Part shown: piece after piece, positions 35,182 to 43,842 of the stretch | Position numbering within the stretch: the stretch's first letter is position 1 | Layout of the letters: every line of letters begins with the position of its first letter | Source: Clostridiales bacterium | GTDB lineage: Bacteria; Bacillota; Clostridia; Christensenellales; Aristaeellaceae | DNA length: 56,049 bases | Assembly (NCBI GenBank): GCA_012837965.1 | Contig: DUQF01000004.1 | Coordinates: 1 to 56,049 of the forward strand | Direction of reading: 5' to 3' | Program-made: the position numbers and the translations under genes | The notes under the pieces: model-generated | Seen by the model: the letters and a program-made list of their open reading frames with translations, nothing else | Told to the model about the DNA's origin: nothing | The model's database searches: none

Positions 35182-35679
35182 ATGCGAGTATTAGGAATTG
35201 ACCCCGGTCTTGCAACCATGGGCTGGGGTGTGGTTGAAGAAAACAGAACAAAACTGTCGTTTGTTGCGTGCGGAGTGATTACAACGCCCGCACATATTTC
35301 CTTTCCCGAGCGTCTTACCTCTGTTTACAATCAAGTGGAAGAAATTTTGTTGACCTACCAACCTGATGAAATTGTTTTTGAAGAGCTGTTTTTTGCCCGC
35401 AACGTTACCACGGCATTTACGGTAGGCGCTGCTAGAGGGGTTGCGATTATGTGCTGCGCAAAACACCTGCCCGACAAATTATATGAATACACGCCCATGC
35501 AGATTAAGATGGCCGTTGTCGGCTTTGGTAAAGCGGAAAAGCAGCAAGTGCAGCAAATGGTTAAACTGTTGCTGAACCTAAACGAAATACCAAAACCGGA
35601 CGATGCGGCAGACGCCGTTGCAGCAGCAATTACCCACCTGCACGCAGGCAGGCAGCGTGAACAGTTTAAAATGAACTGA
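35182..35679 (+). CDS. ruvC: Holliday junction resolvase RuvC
   Basis: A 165-residue endonuclease that cuts Holliday junctions. The catalytic acids are visible: Asp in GIDPGLATMGWG (residue 7), Glu in FEELFF, and the Asp pair in PDDAADAVAAAI. The ATG at 35182 follows GGAGG; a start six codons upstream would place that site inside the gene. It is separated from the helicase fusion by about 40 bases and from ruvA by 14. Confidence 0.95.
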   Translation: MRVLGIDPGLATMGWGVVEENRTKLSFVACGVITTPAHISFPERLTSVYNQVEEILLTYQPDEIVFEELFFARNVTTAFTVGAARGVAIMCCAKHLPDKLYEYTPMQIKMAVVGFGKAEKQQVQQMVKLLLNLNEIPKPDDAADAVAAAITHLHAGRQREQFKMN

Positions 35680-35693
35680 CTTTTGGAGGTTTC

Positions 35694-36305
35694 ATGTACG
35701 CATTTATTGAAGGAAAAGTTGACCAGAAAGGAAGTAATTTCATTGTCCTTGACGCTTATGGCGTTGGGTATGAAATTATGTGTTCTCAATCGGTCTTGAC
35801 CAATGCACCCCCGATTGGGGAAAAAATGAAAGTGTTTACTTACCTTGCTGTGCGTGATGACGCCATGGAGCTAATTGGCTTTGCATCGCTGGAAGAAAAA
35901 AGAATGTTCATGCAGCTGATTTCCGTTTCCGGTATTGGAACACGCACTGCCCTTTCTGTGTTATCATCCATTCCTTTAAAGGATTTGACACTTGCAATTC
36001 TAACAAACGACATTACTGTTCTTTCCCGTGCGCCCGGCATCGGCAAAAAGACTGCGCAGCGCATTTCTTTAGAGCTTAAAGACAAAATTTCAGAAGCCGA
36101 CTTTGAAAGCGTGCCCTCACTTGGCTTCAGTCCTCAAGCTGCTACGCAAGGCCCCGTTAGCGAAGCAATCCTTGCGCTTGAATCGCTTGGCTATACACAA
36201 ATGGAAGCTATCCGAGCCATTGGACTGGCGGTTAAAGAGAATGGACCGGATGCTACTGCTGATACGCTGGTGAAAACAGCCCTTCGAGGCATGATGAAAG
36301 GATGA
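35694..36305 (+). CDS. ruvA: Holliday junction branch migration protein RuvA
   Basis: A 203-residue DNA-binding subunit that holds the four-way junction for RuvB. The N-terminal OB-fold (1-65) is followed by two helix-hairpin-helix motifs ([10 protein letters not shown] and [12 protein letters not shown]) and the C-terminal three-helix domain (about 150-203) that contacts RuvB. GGAGG precedes the ATG by 5-6 bases. Its stop overlaps the ruvB start region. Confidence 0.95.
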   Translation: MYAFIEGKVDQKGSNFIVLDAYGVGYEIMCSQSVLTNAPPIGEKMKVFTYLAVRDDAMELIGFASLEEKRMFMQLISVSGIGTRTALSVLSSIPLKDLTLAILTNDITVLSRAPGIGKKTAQRISLELKDKISEADFESVPSLGFSPQAATQGPVSEAILALESLGYTQMEAIRAIGLAVKENGPDATADTLVKTALRGMMKG

Positions 36306-36307
36306 CC

Positions 36308-37363
36308 ATGGAAAACGACCGCTTGGTAATGCCCACCGTTCGGGATGAAGATAGCGAAACCGAATTGAGTCTGCGCCCAAAACGATTGAAGGACTACATC
36401 GGGCAAAACAAGGTAAAAGAAAGCCTAAAGATTTATATTTGCGCCGCCTTAAAACGGCGGGAGGCGCTGGACCACATTCTCCTGTACGGGCCGCCCGGCC
36501 TTGGGAAAACCACCCTTGCCGGCATTGTAGCCGTAGAAATGGGGCAGAATATTCGCATCACCTCAGGACCCGCCATTGAGCGCCCCGGCGACCTTGCATC
36601 TATTTTAACCAACCTCTCCCACGGAGATGTTTTGTTTATCGACGAAATTCACAGACTGTCCCGCTCAGTTGAGGAAGTCCTCTACCCTGCCATGGAAGAC
36701 TATGCCTTAGATTTAATGATTGGCAAAGGACCTACTGCTCGCTCCATGCGCCTTGAGTTGCCAAAATTCACCTTAATTGGCGCCACGACCCGTGCAGGTC
36801 TTTTGTCCGCCCCACTTCGGGACAGGTTCGGCATCACTTTCCGGCTTGAAATGTATGAACCGAAAGAATTGGCGGGTATTATAAAACGTTCCGCCGGTAT
36901 TTTGGGCATCAAGGCAGATGACGAAGGCATTATGGAAATTTCACGGCGCAGCCGAGGCACTCCCCGCATTGCCAACCGTATGCTAAAGCGTGTACGGGAC
37001 TTTGCCCAAGTGAGGGCGGACGGAATCATCACCAAAGAAGTGGCCCATCAGGGGCTTGATATGCTGGCGGTTGATGAGCTTGGCCTTGATCGGGTGGATC
37101 GTACCGTTTTAACCACCATGATTGATAAGTTTGCAGGCGGCCCTGTAGGGCTTGACACCCTTGCCGCTTCCACGGGCGAAGACGCCACCACCATTGAAGA
37201 CGTGTATGAGCCCTATCTTTTACAGCTTGGGTTTATCCAGCGTACGCCAAGGGGGCGCATGGTAACCCCCGCTTGCTACCAACATTTCGGGCTTGAAACG
37301 CCGCAAAAAAAACAGGAAGAATGGCAAGTTCAACAGATGGGGTTGTTTGATGAAAACCTCTGA
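36308..37363 (+). CDS. ruvB: Holliday junction branch migration helicase RuvB
   Basis: A hexameric AAA+ motor, about 351 residues. Walker [12 protein letters not shown], Walker B DEIHRLS, sensor 1 [18 protein letters not shown] and the C-terminal winged helix ([21 protein letters not shown]) are all present. The ATG at 36308 is preferred because AAAGG lies about 8 bases upstream; the in-frame ATG at 36302 overlaps the ruvA stop (ATGA). It overlaps queA by 14 bases. Confidence 0.95.
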   Translation: MENDRLVMPTVRDEDSETELSLRPKRLKDYIGQNKVKESLKIYICAALKRREALDHILLYGPPGLGKTTLAGIVAVEMGQNIRITSGPAIERPGDLASILTNLSHGDVLFIDEIHRLSRSVEEVLYPAMEDYALDLMIGKGPTARSMRLELPKFTLIGATTRAGLLSAPLRDRFGITFRLEMYEPKELAGIIKRSAGILGIKADDEGIMEISRRSRGTPRIANRMLKRVRDFAQVRADGIITKEVAHQGLDMLAVDELGLDRVDRTVLTTMIDKFAGGPVGLDTLAASTGEDATTIEDVYEPYLLQLGFIQRTPRGRMVTPACYQHFGLETPQKKQEEWQVQQMGLFDENL

Positions 37364-38393
37364 TTTTTTCTACCATTTGCCCGAAGGATTAATCGCACAA
37401 ACCCCCATTGAGCCACGGGACGCTTCCCGTATGCTGGTATGTAACATCAACAACCAACTAATAAAAGACGATAGGTTTCTCTCCTTCCCCGATTATCTGC
37501 GTCCGGGCGACGTGATGGTAATTAATGAAACCAAGGTAATCCCCGCAAGGCTACTTGGTGAAAAGGAAGATACCAAGGTACCGGTGGAAGTTTTACTTTT
37601 GCGCCGCTTGGATAAAGACCGATGGGAAACCTTGGTACGTCCCGGTCGCCGCCTAAAAGAAGGCACATGGGTAAGTTTTGGCGGGGGTGTTTTTCGTGCA
37701 CAAATCGAAAAAACGACAAAAGCTGGCGGAAGAATTGTCCGTTTTTTTTATGAGGGGGTTTTTGAAGCGCTGTTAGATACCTTGGGCCAAATGCCCCTGC
37801 CCCCTTACATTCATGAAAAGTTATTGGATCAAAACCGCTACCAGACTGTCTACGCAAAAGAAGAAGGTAGCGCCGCAGCGCCGACGGCGGGACTTCATTT
37901 CACCAAAATTATCCTTGATAAGATAAAGACAAAGGGCATTGACATCGTCCCCGTACTTTTGCATGTGGGACTTGGAACCTTTCGTCCCGTGAAGTCCGAA
38001 AATGTCGAAAACCACCGGATGCACGCCGAATTTTATGAAGTAACAGACGATGCCGCTCAGCGCATCAACGTTGCCCGCCAACAAGGAGGGCGTATCGTAT
38101 GTATCGGTACAACCAGCGTGCGCACGCTTGAAACCGTTACCGATGCCACTGGCACGGTGCATCCGGGACAAGGGATGACGCAAATTTTTATCAAGCCCGG
38201 TGTTGCCTTCAAAGCCACAGATCTGTTACTTACAAACTTTCATCTGCCTGAAAGCACATTATTGATGCTGGTTTCGGCCATGATGGGTAGAGACCGGACC
38301 CTTCAGGCGTATGAGCATGCGGTCAAAGAAAAATATCGGTTTTTCAGCTTTGGCGATTGCATGCTTCTTGGGAAAGACTTAATCTCGTGCTAA
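37350..38393 (+). CDS. queA: tRNA preQ1(34) S-adenosylmethionine ribosyltransferase-isomerase (QueA)
   Basis: A 347-residue enzyme that transfers the ribosyl part of SAM to preQ1 in tRNA to form epoxyqueuosine. [54 protein letters not shown] and [14 protein letters not shown] are diagnostic. The frame extends upstream inside ruvB, but family similarity begins at the ATG at 37350. The ruvB-queA order is common in Bacillota; tgt, often next, is missing here. Confidence 0.94.
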   Translation: MKTSDFFYHLPEGLIAQTPIEPRDASRMLVCNINNQLIKDDRFLSFPDYLRPGDVMVINETKVIPARLLGEKEDTKVPVEVLLLRRLDKDRWETLVRPGRRLKEGTWVSFGGGVFRAQIEKTTKAGGRIVRFFYEGVFEALLDTLGQMPLPPYIHEKLLDQNRYQTVYAKEEGSAAAPTAGLHFTKIILDKIKTKGIDIVPVLLHVGLGTFRPVKSENVENHRMHAEFYEVTDDAAQRINVARQQGGRIVCIGTTSVRTLETVTDATGTVHPGQGMTQIFIKPGVAFKATDLLLTNFHLPESTLLMLVSAMMGRDRTLQAYEHAVKEKYRFFSFGDCMLLGKDLISC

Positions 38394-38572
38394 AATTTTT
38401 GGTTTCTTTTTTCTTTGGCGCCGTGGCGCTTCCGCTTGCGGACTACTTATTTGAAGGTTTTTGGTGCGTAAACATTGAAGCAGCCTTGATTGCCAGTTGT
38501 GTTTTGATACCCTATACTTTTTTTCGTCCAACACTAAGATCGCTCCTAAAACCCTTTATCTTTTTACGATAA
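38387..38572 (+). CDS. Small two-helix membrane protein
   Basis: About 61 residues starting at a GTG that overlaps the queA stop (a start at 38357 is also open). Two hydrophobic segments lie at about 2-20 and 28-45, followed by the basic end RPTLRSLLKPFIFLR. The LIPYTFFRPTLRSLLKPF pattern loosely recalls small holin-like/DUF membrane proteins. No function can be assigned, and coding status is moderately supported by hydrophobicity and position. Confidence 0.45.
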   Translation: MLKFLVSFFFGAVALPLADYLFEGFWCVNIEAALIASCVLIPYTFFRPTLRSLLKPFIFLR

Positions 38573-38615
38573 GGCTTTTGAATCTTGTATATTGATGTGT
38601 TTTTGATTAACTTCA

Positions 38616-38645
38616 TTGCAACACTAACACCTGATATGATAAAAT
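38616..38645 (+). promoter_or_regulatory. Candidate psuK promoter
   Basis: TTGCAA (38616-38621) and TAAAAT (38640-38645) are 18 bases apart, about 100 bases before psuK. The rest of 38573-38746 shows nothing else. Confidence 0.45.
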
Positions 38646-38746
38646 TCTATTCAGTGGAATGGATCATTTACACGGCGCTGTTTATAAACGGTACTCGATT
38701 CATTGCCCATTTGTTCGTGCCTTCAGAAAAAGGGAAGAGGTGAAAG

Positions 38747-39595
38747 ATGCACACATTTGCAGTGTTTGGCGGTCTGAGCGTGGATGTGCTTGGAAAATCC
38801 GTACAACCACTTGTGATAAAGGATTCAAACATTGGAAAAGTAAATATATCTGCCGGCGGCGTTGGGTACAATATCGCCGCCAGATTAGCGGGTATGGGCA
38901 ACAAAGTATATCTGGTATCCGCTTTGGGAAACGATTCATTGGCATCATGGTTACAGGGCCAATGTTTATTTAAAGGTATCGACCTGTCCTATGCCGTGTC
39001 CAGCCCTTATGCTTGCCCTATGTACCTTGCCGTTCATGATATGGATGGCGATATGGCGCTTGCCCTTAACGATATGAGGGCAAGCGAAAGCTTAACCAGA
39101 GAACAATTATTATCTGTCATCAATAAAATGGTCAAAGTTGATTATTGCGTTTTAGATACCAACCTTTCAGAGGAAGCCCTTCAAACCGTTTGTACACATG
39201 TTCAGGCCCCCATCATGCTGGATCCTGTTTCCATCGAAAAAGGAAAAAGAGCACAGCCAATACTTGACAAATTATCCGCCATTAAACCCAATCTGATTGA
39301 AGCTCAAGCCATGTCAGGCGATGATAGACCCGAGGCCTGTGCAAAGTACTTCTTGAACAAGGGCGTACGAAATGTGTTTATTTCCATGGGACAAGACGGG
39401 GTTTATGCAGCCGACCATCGTAAAAGTCAACAGTTACCGGCTCTTAAATTTCCCTACACGACCTTAACAGGCGCTGGAGATGCTATGTGTGCCGGTATCG
39501 TCCATGCCCTTGCTAATGGCGCCGACGCCATCGAGGCCGCCCACTACGGCCAACAATCAAGCAAAGCCTTCCTCACCAAAATATTCAATATATGA
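38747..39595 (+). CDS. psuK: PfkB-family pseudouridine kinase
   Basis: A 282-residue ribokinase-fold enzyme. The N-terminal motif is ISAGGVGYNIAARLAGMG and the C-terminal catalytic motif is TLTGAGDAMCAG, whose Asp is the general base. It is assigned as pseudouridine kinase because the next gene is psuG: the pair phosphorylates pseudouridine and then splits it to uracil and ribose 5-phosphate. GAAGAGGTG precedes the ATG. Thirteen bases separate it from psuG. Confidence 0.88.
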   Translation: MHTFAVFGGLSVDVLGKSVQPLVIKDSNIGKVNISAGGVGYNIAARLAGMGNKVYLVSALGNDSLASWLQGQCLFKGIDLSYAVSSPYACPMYLAVHDMDGDMALALNDMRASESLTREQLLSVINKMVKVDYCVLDTNLSEEALQTVCTHVQAPIMLDPVSIEKGKRAQPILDKLSAIKPNLIEAQAMSGDDRPEACAKYFLNKGVRNVFISMGQDGVYAADHRKSQQLPALKFPYTTLTGAGDAMCAGIVHALANGADAIEAAHYGQQSSKAFLTKIFNI

Positions 39596-39608
39596 AGGAG
39601 AAATAGCC

Positions 39609-40523
39609 ATGAACCTATCTGAGCATATCAAGTTTTCGCCCAAAGTAGAGCAGGCGCTCAAGGAAAATCGCCCCGTCATTGCCTTGGAAAGCACCATTAT
39701 CAGCCACGGTATGCCTTACCCGCAGAATGTGGAAACAGCACTCGCCTGTGAAAACATTGCCCGTGAAAACGGCGCCGAACCTGCTACCATCGCCATCATC
39801 CAAGGAAAACTGTGTGTGGGTCTAACCGAAGAAGAAATTGATTATCTTGGCAAGGCCGGTCTATCCGTTACCAAGGCAAGCCGTAGGGATATTCCCATTT
39901 TAGTTGCCCGCAAACAGGATGGCGCCACCACCGTAGCCGCCACCATGATTATCGCTGCTTTGGCAGGCATTAAGGTTTTTGCAACCGGCGGTATTGGCGG
40001 CGTACACCGTGGTGCTGAAACCACAATGGATATTTCAGCGGACTTGGAAGAACTGGCCCAAACCCCCGTCGCTGTCGTATGCGCCGGCGCAAAGAGCATT
40101 TTGGACCTTGGCCTGACACTTGAATACCTTGAAACCAAAGGCGTTCCTGTGCTTGGCTATCAAACTGAAATGCTGCCCGCCTTCTTTACCAACACTTCAG
40201 AATTTAAAGTGGATTACCGTATGGAGAGCGCCCAAGAAATTGCTGATGTTATTAGCGCCCAACGTGCCATCGGTTTTAGCGGCGGTATGTTGATTGCCAA
40301 CCCCATCCCTGAAAAGTATGCTATGGACGCCAAGGTCATTGACAAAGCCATCGCAGACGCTGTCAAAGAAGCCGAGCAAAAGGGCATTCAAGGTAAAGAC
40401 ACAACGCCTTTTCTCTTGGCGAAAATCGTTGAAATTACCGGCGGAAGTAGTTTAAAAGCCAATATTCAGTTGGTTTTTAACAACGTGCGCCTGGCTTCTC
40501 AAATTGCCTCAAAATTACAGTAA
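39609..40523 (+). CDS. psuG: Pseudouridine-5'-phosphate glycosidase
   Basis: A 304-residue enzyme that cleaves pseudouridine 5'-phosphate. ALESTIISHGMPYPQN, KASRRDIP, GATTVAATM, FATGGIGGVHRG and VVCAGAKSILDLGLTLEYLETKGVPV are family hallmarks, and the active-site Lys is in the KAS segment. GAAGGAG lies upstream of the ATG at 39609; the frame is open to 39480, but that extension overlaps psuK and has no family match. It releases uracil that the pyrimidine salvage system could use. Confidence 0.95.
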   Translation: MNLSEHIKFSPKVEQALKENRPVIALESTIISHGMPYPQNVETALACENIARENGAEPATIAIIQGKLCVGLTEEEIDYLGKAGLSVTKASRRDIPILVARKQDGATTVAATMIIAALAGIKVFATGGIGGVHRGAETTMDISADLEELAQTPVAVVCAGAKSILDLGLTLEYLETKGVPVLGYQTEMLPAFFTNTSEFKVDYRMESAQEIADVISAQRAIGFSGGMLIANPIPEKYAMDAKVIDKAIADAVKEAEQKGIQGKDTTPFLLAKIVEITGGSSLKANIQLVFNNVRLASQIASKLQ

Positions 40524-40531
40524 CCACTTTG

Positions 40532-40560
40532 GTGCCTGATTTTTAGTCAGGCACTTTGTT
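40532..40560 (+). terminator. Terminator of psuKG
   Basis: GTGCCTGA (40532-40539) pairs with TCAGGCAC (40547-40554), followed by TTTGTT. Confidence 0.75.
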
Positions 40561-40636
40561 ATGATAGCGACTTAAGCTGCAACTATTTTGTAAAACATTA
40601 ACTTAGCAAGTTCACGATATCGTCATTGAATTGTTC

Positions 40637-40666
40637 TTGAATACATGCTTCCATAAAATATATAAT
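40637..40666 (+). promoter_or_regulatory. Promoter of the peptidoglycan-binding protein gene
   Basis: TTGAAT (40637-40642) and consensus TATAAT (40661-40666) are 18 bases apart, followed by a G-rich leader and the ATG at 40702. Confidence 0.55.
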
Positions 40667-40701
40667 AAGTGTGTGATAATGTATGTAGGGGGGGTAATAT
40701 T

Positions 40702-42018
40702 ATGCTAAAGCGCTCACTTGCTTTTATTCTTTTCATTGTTTTAATCTTAAGTCTAAGCCCTATTTCCGCTGAACAGTTACAGTATAGGGATAAAGGAAAG
40801 CGTGTTCAGGAACTACAGCAGTTGTTAAAGGAAAAAAATTACTATTCCGGTAAGATTGATGGTATATATTCTTATGCAGTCGTAGAGGCGGTCCGCTCTT
40901 TCCAGCGCAGTGTTGGCCTCCAACCAGATGGCATTGCCGGTCCTTATACTTTAGTGGCGATTGGCATGGAAAAAGCCAGTCCCCCTCCCAGCACTAAAGA
41001 GTTCCCACTGCGTTACGGGTGTGAAAATGACCAAGTCAAAACCGTTCAAACAAAGCTTAAGAATCTGAATTACTATTCCGGTAGTATTGACGGAAAATAT
41101 TATGACGATACCCTAAAAGCCGTTCGTCTGTTTCAAATGCAAAACGGCTTAGTGGTTGACGGAATCGTGGGTCAAAAAACATTAAACACCTTAGAAAGTG
41201 GCAAGCCATATAACTCTAACGCTCCTAAGCCCGCCTCAATTCGGATCCAATACAGCCAAACCGGCTCCACCGTTTTCACTGTTAAGAACCGATTACAGCA
41301 TTTGGGTTACCTTTCAAGTGCGACGCCCCTCACCGACCTTTTTGATTATGTCACTTTCAAGGCCGTGCGTAACTTCCAGAAAAAAAACAAGCTCAAAGTA
41401 GATGGCATTGTTGGTGAGGAAACTTGGAAAGTATTGTTTGGTAGTGGTGCTATTGCCTCCAATAATAAACCATTCACTCCACCGGACACCTCTGCCGTCG
41501 ATTCAAAAAGTACGAACACCCTACGCTACGGGAATTCAAATGCGGAGGTTGCAAAGCTTCAAGAGCAGCTAAAAGCTCTTGGCTACTACAAGGGACCTAT
41601 TCAACACTTATTCGACTATAGAACCTACATGGCGGTGCGCGCATACCAACAGGCAAAGGGCTTACAGATAGATGGTATCGCCGGGCCGGTTACCCGTTCA
41701 GCAATCTCCGGCAGCTTAAGCGAACCGCATGTCGATAAACCTGACGTTCCTGGAGGTGGTGCAGTTTCCTTAACAATAATTGAAATTGCAAAGATGCAGA
41801 TCCGCTTGAATGCACTGGGGTACTATAGTCATATAATTGATGGCAAATACGGTCCAAATACCGTAAACGCTGTTCGTGCATTCAAAATCAAGAACGGGTT
41901 CTTTACAGACAAAAACGGTAACGGCATCTATGATGCTGACGATGATGTCACCAATACCTTGACAGCCACGGTTTACAACAAAATCTTTGCATCCGATGCA
42001 AAACCTGCAACCCCTTAA
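40702..42018 (+). CDS. Secreted protein with five peptidoglycan-binding repeats
   Basis: A 438-residue exported protein with a signal peptide (about 1-23, ending SPISAE). It consists of five PG_binding_1-type repeats with the recurring LGYYxGxIDGxYxxxTxxAVRxFQ pattern, at about 27-87, 100-160, 176-245, 274-340 and 360-430, and no catalytic domain. The last repeat carries DKNGNGIYDADDD, an EF-hand-like calcium loop. It probably binds wall peptidoglycan and may be a spore-cortex or wall adaptor. G-rich AGGGGGGG acts as its ribosome binding site. It shares repeats with the L,D-transpeptidase at 22879. Confidence 0.85.
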   Translation: MLKRSLAFILFIVLILSLSPISAEQLQYRDKGKRVQELQQLLKEKNYYSGKIDGIYSYAVVEAVRSFQRSVGLQPDGIAGPYTLVAIGMEKASPPPSTKEFPLRYGCENDQVKTVQTKLKNLNYYSGSIDGKYYDDTLKAVRLFQMQNGLVVDGIVGQKTLNTLESGKPYNSNAPKPASIRIQYSQTGSTVFTVKNRLQHLGYLSSATPLTDLFDYVTFKAVRNFQKKNKLKVDGIVGEETWKVLFGSGAIASNNKPFTPPDTSAVDSKSTNTLRYGNSNAEVAKLQEQLKALGYYKGPIQHLFDYRTYMAVRAYQQAKGLQIDGIAGPVTRSAISGSLSEPHVDKPDVPGGGAVSLTIIEIAKMQIRLNALGYYSHIIDGKYGPNTVNAVRAFKIKNGFFTDKNGNGIYDADDDVTNTLTATVYNKIFASDAKPATP

Positions 42019-42029
42019 AATTTTACTTT

Positions 42030-42060
42030 ATTACCACCCGACAACGGGTGGTAATTTTTT
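42030..42060 (+). terminator. Terminator of the peptidoglycan-binding protein gene
   Basis: An 11-bp perfect stem (42030-42040 with 42045-42055) is followed by a run of T residues to 42060. Confidence 0.85.
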
Positions 42061-42062
42061 AT

Positions 42063-42097
42063 AAAAAAAAGCGACCAAGGTAAAACCTTAAATCGCT
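42063..42097 (-). terminator. Terminator of rpsT
   Basis: On the minus strand AGCGATTTAAGG pairs imperfectly with CCTTGGTCGCT and is followed by eight T residues (42063-42070). It lies 18 bases past the rpsT stop codon, back to back with the preceding terminator. Confidence 0.7.
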
Positions 42098-42114
42098 ATA
42101 GGCAATAAAATAAA

Positions 42115-42378
42115 TTAGGCGTTTACTTTGTTCAATGCACGGGCAAGGCGTGCCTTTTTACGATTCGCTGCATTCTTGTGCATCACACCTTTGGTAACGG
42201 CTTTATCAATAATGGAGGTGGTAGCGCTCAACTGGCTTTGAGCCTGAACGGGATCCTCATCAAGCAATTTAACAAATTTTTTAACAGCATTCTTGGCGGA
42301 TGTTTTCACCATACGATTTTCTAACGTTCTTTTCCTGATAACACTAATGCGCTTCTTTGAAGACTTGATATTAGCCAA
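42115..42378 (-). CDS. rpsT: Ribosomal protein S20
   Basis: An 87-residue, very basic protein of the 30S subunit; MANIKSSKKRI and the MHKNAANRKKARLARALN end are diagnostic. The start codon is TTG at 42378, behind GAAGGAGGTGAAGG. A UUG start also occurs in Escherichia coli rpsT, where it is linked to translational autoregulation. It is a single-gene unit with its own promoter and terminator. Confidence 0.96.
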   Translation of the reverse strand: MANIKSSKKRISVIRKRTLENRMVKTSAKNAVKKFVKLLDEDPVQAQSQLSATTSIIDKAVTKGVMHKNAANRKKARLARALNKVNA

Positions 42379-42424
42379 CTTCCTTCACCTCCTTCAATCA
42401 TTTCAGCTTTTACAAGCGGGTATT

Positions 42425-42453
42425 ATTTTATCACAATAAAAACAACTTTGCAA
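42425..42453 (-). promoter_or_regulatory. rpsT promoter
   Basis: On the minus strand TTGCAA (42448-42453) and TAAAAT (42425-42430) are 17 bases apart. Confidence 0.65.
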
Positions 42454-42461
42454 GCAATTTC

Positions 42462-42490
42462 TTGTATTTTTTCTTGGCTATTGATATACT
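42462..42490 (+). promoter_or_regulatory. rluB promoter
   Basis: TTGTAT (42462-42467) and TATACT (42485-42490) are 17 bases apart. It is back to back with the rpsT promoter, the two -35 boxes lying 8 bases apart. Confidence 0.65.
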
Positions 42491-42543
42491 TCACCTGTTG
42501 ATGAAGCAAAAAACGATGTGAATCGTATTTTGGAGGGTTTTTA

Positions 42544-43263
42544 ATGACAAAAAGAACCATACGGTTACAAAAGTATATGGCTCTTTGCGGAGTGGCAAGC
42601 CGACGTGATTCGGAAAAATTAATCTTAACAGGCGCAGTACAAGTAAACGGACAAACCATCCGCACCTTAGGTACAAAGGTAAGTTCGGATGATGTAATCA
42701 CCCTCAAGGGAGAACGAATATCTTTAGAAGAAGAAAAACGCTATGTTCTTTATTACAAACCTATGGGAGAAGTAACAACCGTCAGCGACCCAAAGGGACG
42801 TGATACGGTTATGGATCATTTCATCGATTACCCTGTACGCCTCTACCCAGTAGGCAGGCTTGATTATGATTCGGAAGGCCTGTTAATCTTAACCAACGAT
42901 GGGGATTTAACACAGCGCCTCACCCACCCAAGTCATGAGGTTAGTAAAACTTATATAGTACGCCTTTCCATGGAGGTAACCCCCAAAGAAGTGGCTATGC
43001 TTGCTGGCGGCGTATATATTGACGGGCGAAAAACAGCGCCCGCCAAAGTCAGGGTGCTCAGGAAAGACGCTTTCTCCACCGATTTGCTCATTAGCATCCA
43101 TGAAGGGCGTAATCGACAAATCCGAAAAATGGCTGAAGCGGTTGGCCATAGCGTTGTTCGTTTAAAGCGTGTAGGTTACGGTCCGCTGTCGCTTAAAAAC
43201 ATGGTAAGAGGAACTTGGCGTGAGTTAACAGAAGAAGAAGTCCAAGCCCTTAAAAACTTATGA
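42544..43263 (+). CDS. rluB: rRNA pseudouridine synthase (RluB/RsuA family)
   Basis: A 239-residue enzyme. An N-terminal S4 RNA-binding domain (1-62, RLQKYMALCGVASRRDSE) precedes the synthase domain with the catalytic Asp in GRLDYDSEGLLILTNDG (about residue 104) and the EGRNRQIRKM motif. It isomerises uridine in 23S rRNA in RluB-type proteins; the exact site is inferred. GGAGG lies about 7 bases before the ATG. It overlaps mnmM by 4 bases (ATGA). Confidence 0.93.
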   Translation: MTKRTIRLQKYMALCGVASRRDSEKLILTGAVQVNGQTIRTLGTKVSSDDVITLKGERISLEEEKRYVLYYKPMGEVTTVSDPKGRDTVMDHFIDYPVRLYPVGRLDYDSEGLLILTNDGDLTQRLTHPSHEVSKTYIVRLSMEVTPKEVAMLAGGVYIDGRKTAPAKVRVLRKDAFSTDLLISIHEGRNRQIRKMAEAVGHSVVRLKRVGYGPLSLKNMVRGTWRELTEEEVQALKNL

Positions 43264-43835
43264 ACACTTTTGTTTTACGCTCTGCCCGTCACCTCGCAGA
43301 AATAGTGTTTGAAAAAGTGGTTCGCCCGGGTGACAGAGTGGTTGATGCCACCATGGGCAACGGTTATGATACCTTGAAGCTTTGCCATCTAGTTGGTGAT
43401 GAGGGTAAGGTCTATGCTTTTGATATTCAAGAACTTGCCCTTAAAAATACTCAAGCACTGCTTGAAGCAAACGGGCTTTTAAGCCGCGCTGAGCTGTTTC
43501 TTTGCGGACACGAAAAAATGAAAAATCATGTTGCGTATCCCATCAAGTTCTGTGCTTTTAACTTGGGCTGGCTACCGGGAAGTGATAAAGTTGTGCGTAC
43601 CAATTGGGTAACCACAAAACAAGCGCTTGAGCAGGCTCTGTCTTTACTATGTCCCCATGGCGTATGTGTTCTATGTGTATATCCAGGACATCCAGAAGGT
43701 AAAGTGGAAAAGAATGCGCTTATCCCCTATCTGTCCAGTCTTCCGTCCCAAGAATACAATGTACTTTGGCAGCAATTTGTAAATGCAGGAGCCGATGCGC
43801 CGCAATGTATTATCATTCAAAAACAAACAATCTGA
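43260..43835 (+). CDS. mnmM: SAM-dependent tRNA methyltransferase MnmM (YtqB family)
   Basis: A 191-residue Rossmann methyltransferase. The SAM motif VVDATMGNGYDTLKL, the AFDIQ loop and the family signature FNLGWLPGSDK place it with YtqB, which in Bacillus subtilis methylates tRNA 5-aminomethyl-2-thiouridine at position 34. It lies in a run of RNA-modification genes (rluB, mnmM, rlmI-like). Older databases call this family rRNA methylase. Confidence 0.87.
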   Translation: MNTFVLRSARHLAEIVFEKVVRPGDRVVDATMGNGYDTLKLCHLVGDEGKVYAFDIQELALKNTQALLEANGLLSRAELFLCGHEKMKNHVAYPIKFCAFNLGWLPGSDKVVRTNWVTTKQALEQALSLLCPHGVCVLCVYPGHPEGKVEKNALIPYLSSLPSQEYNVLWQQFVNAGADAPQCIIIQKQTI

Positions 43836-43842
43836 GGTTTAT

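Noticed and set aside
35355-35789. Minus-strand frame across ruvC/ruvA
   Set aside because: It is antisense to two clearly identified genes and has biased composition expected of a shadow frame.
38659-38973. Plus-strand 104-residue frame before and across psuK
   Set aside because: It overlaps the well-supported psuK start in another frame, has no family resemblance and no ribosome binding site.
43260-43835. The missing rsmH of the dcw cluster
   Set aside because: The protein is a small YtqB/MnmM-type methyltransferase with the FNLGWLPGSDK signature, not the larger RsmH.
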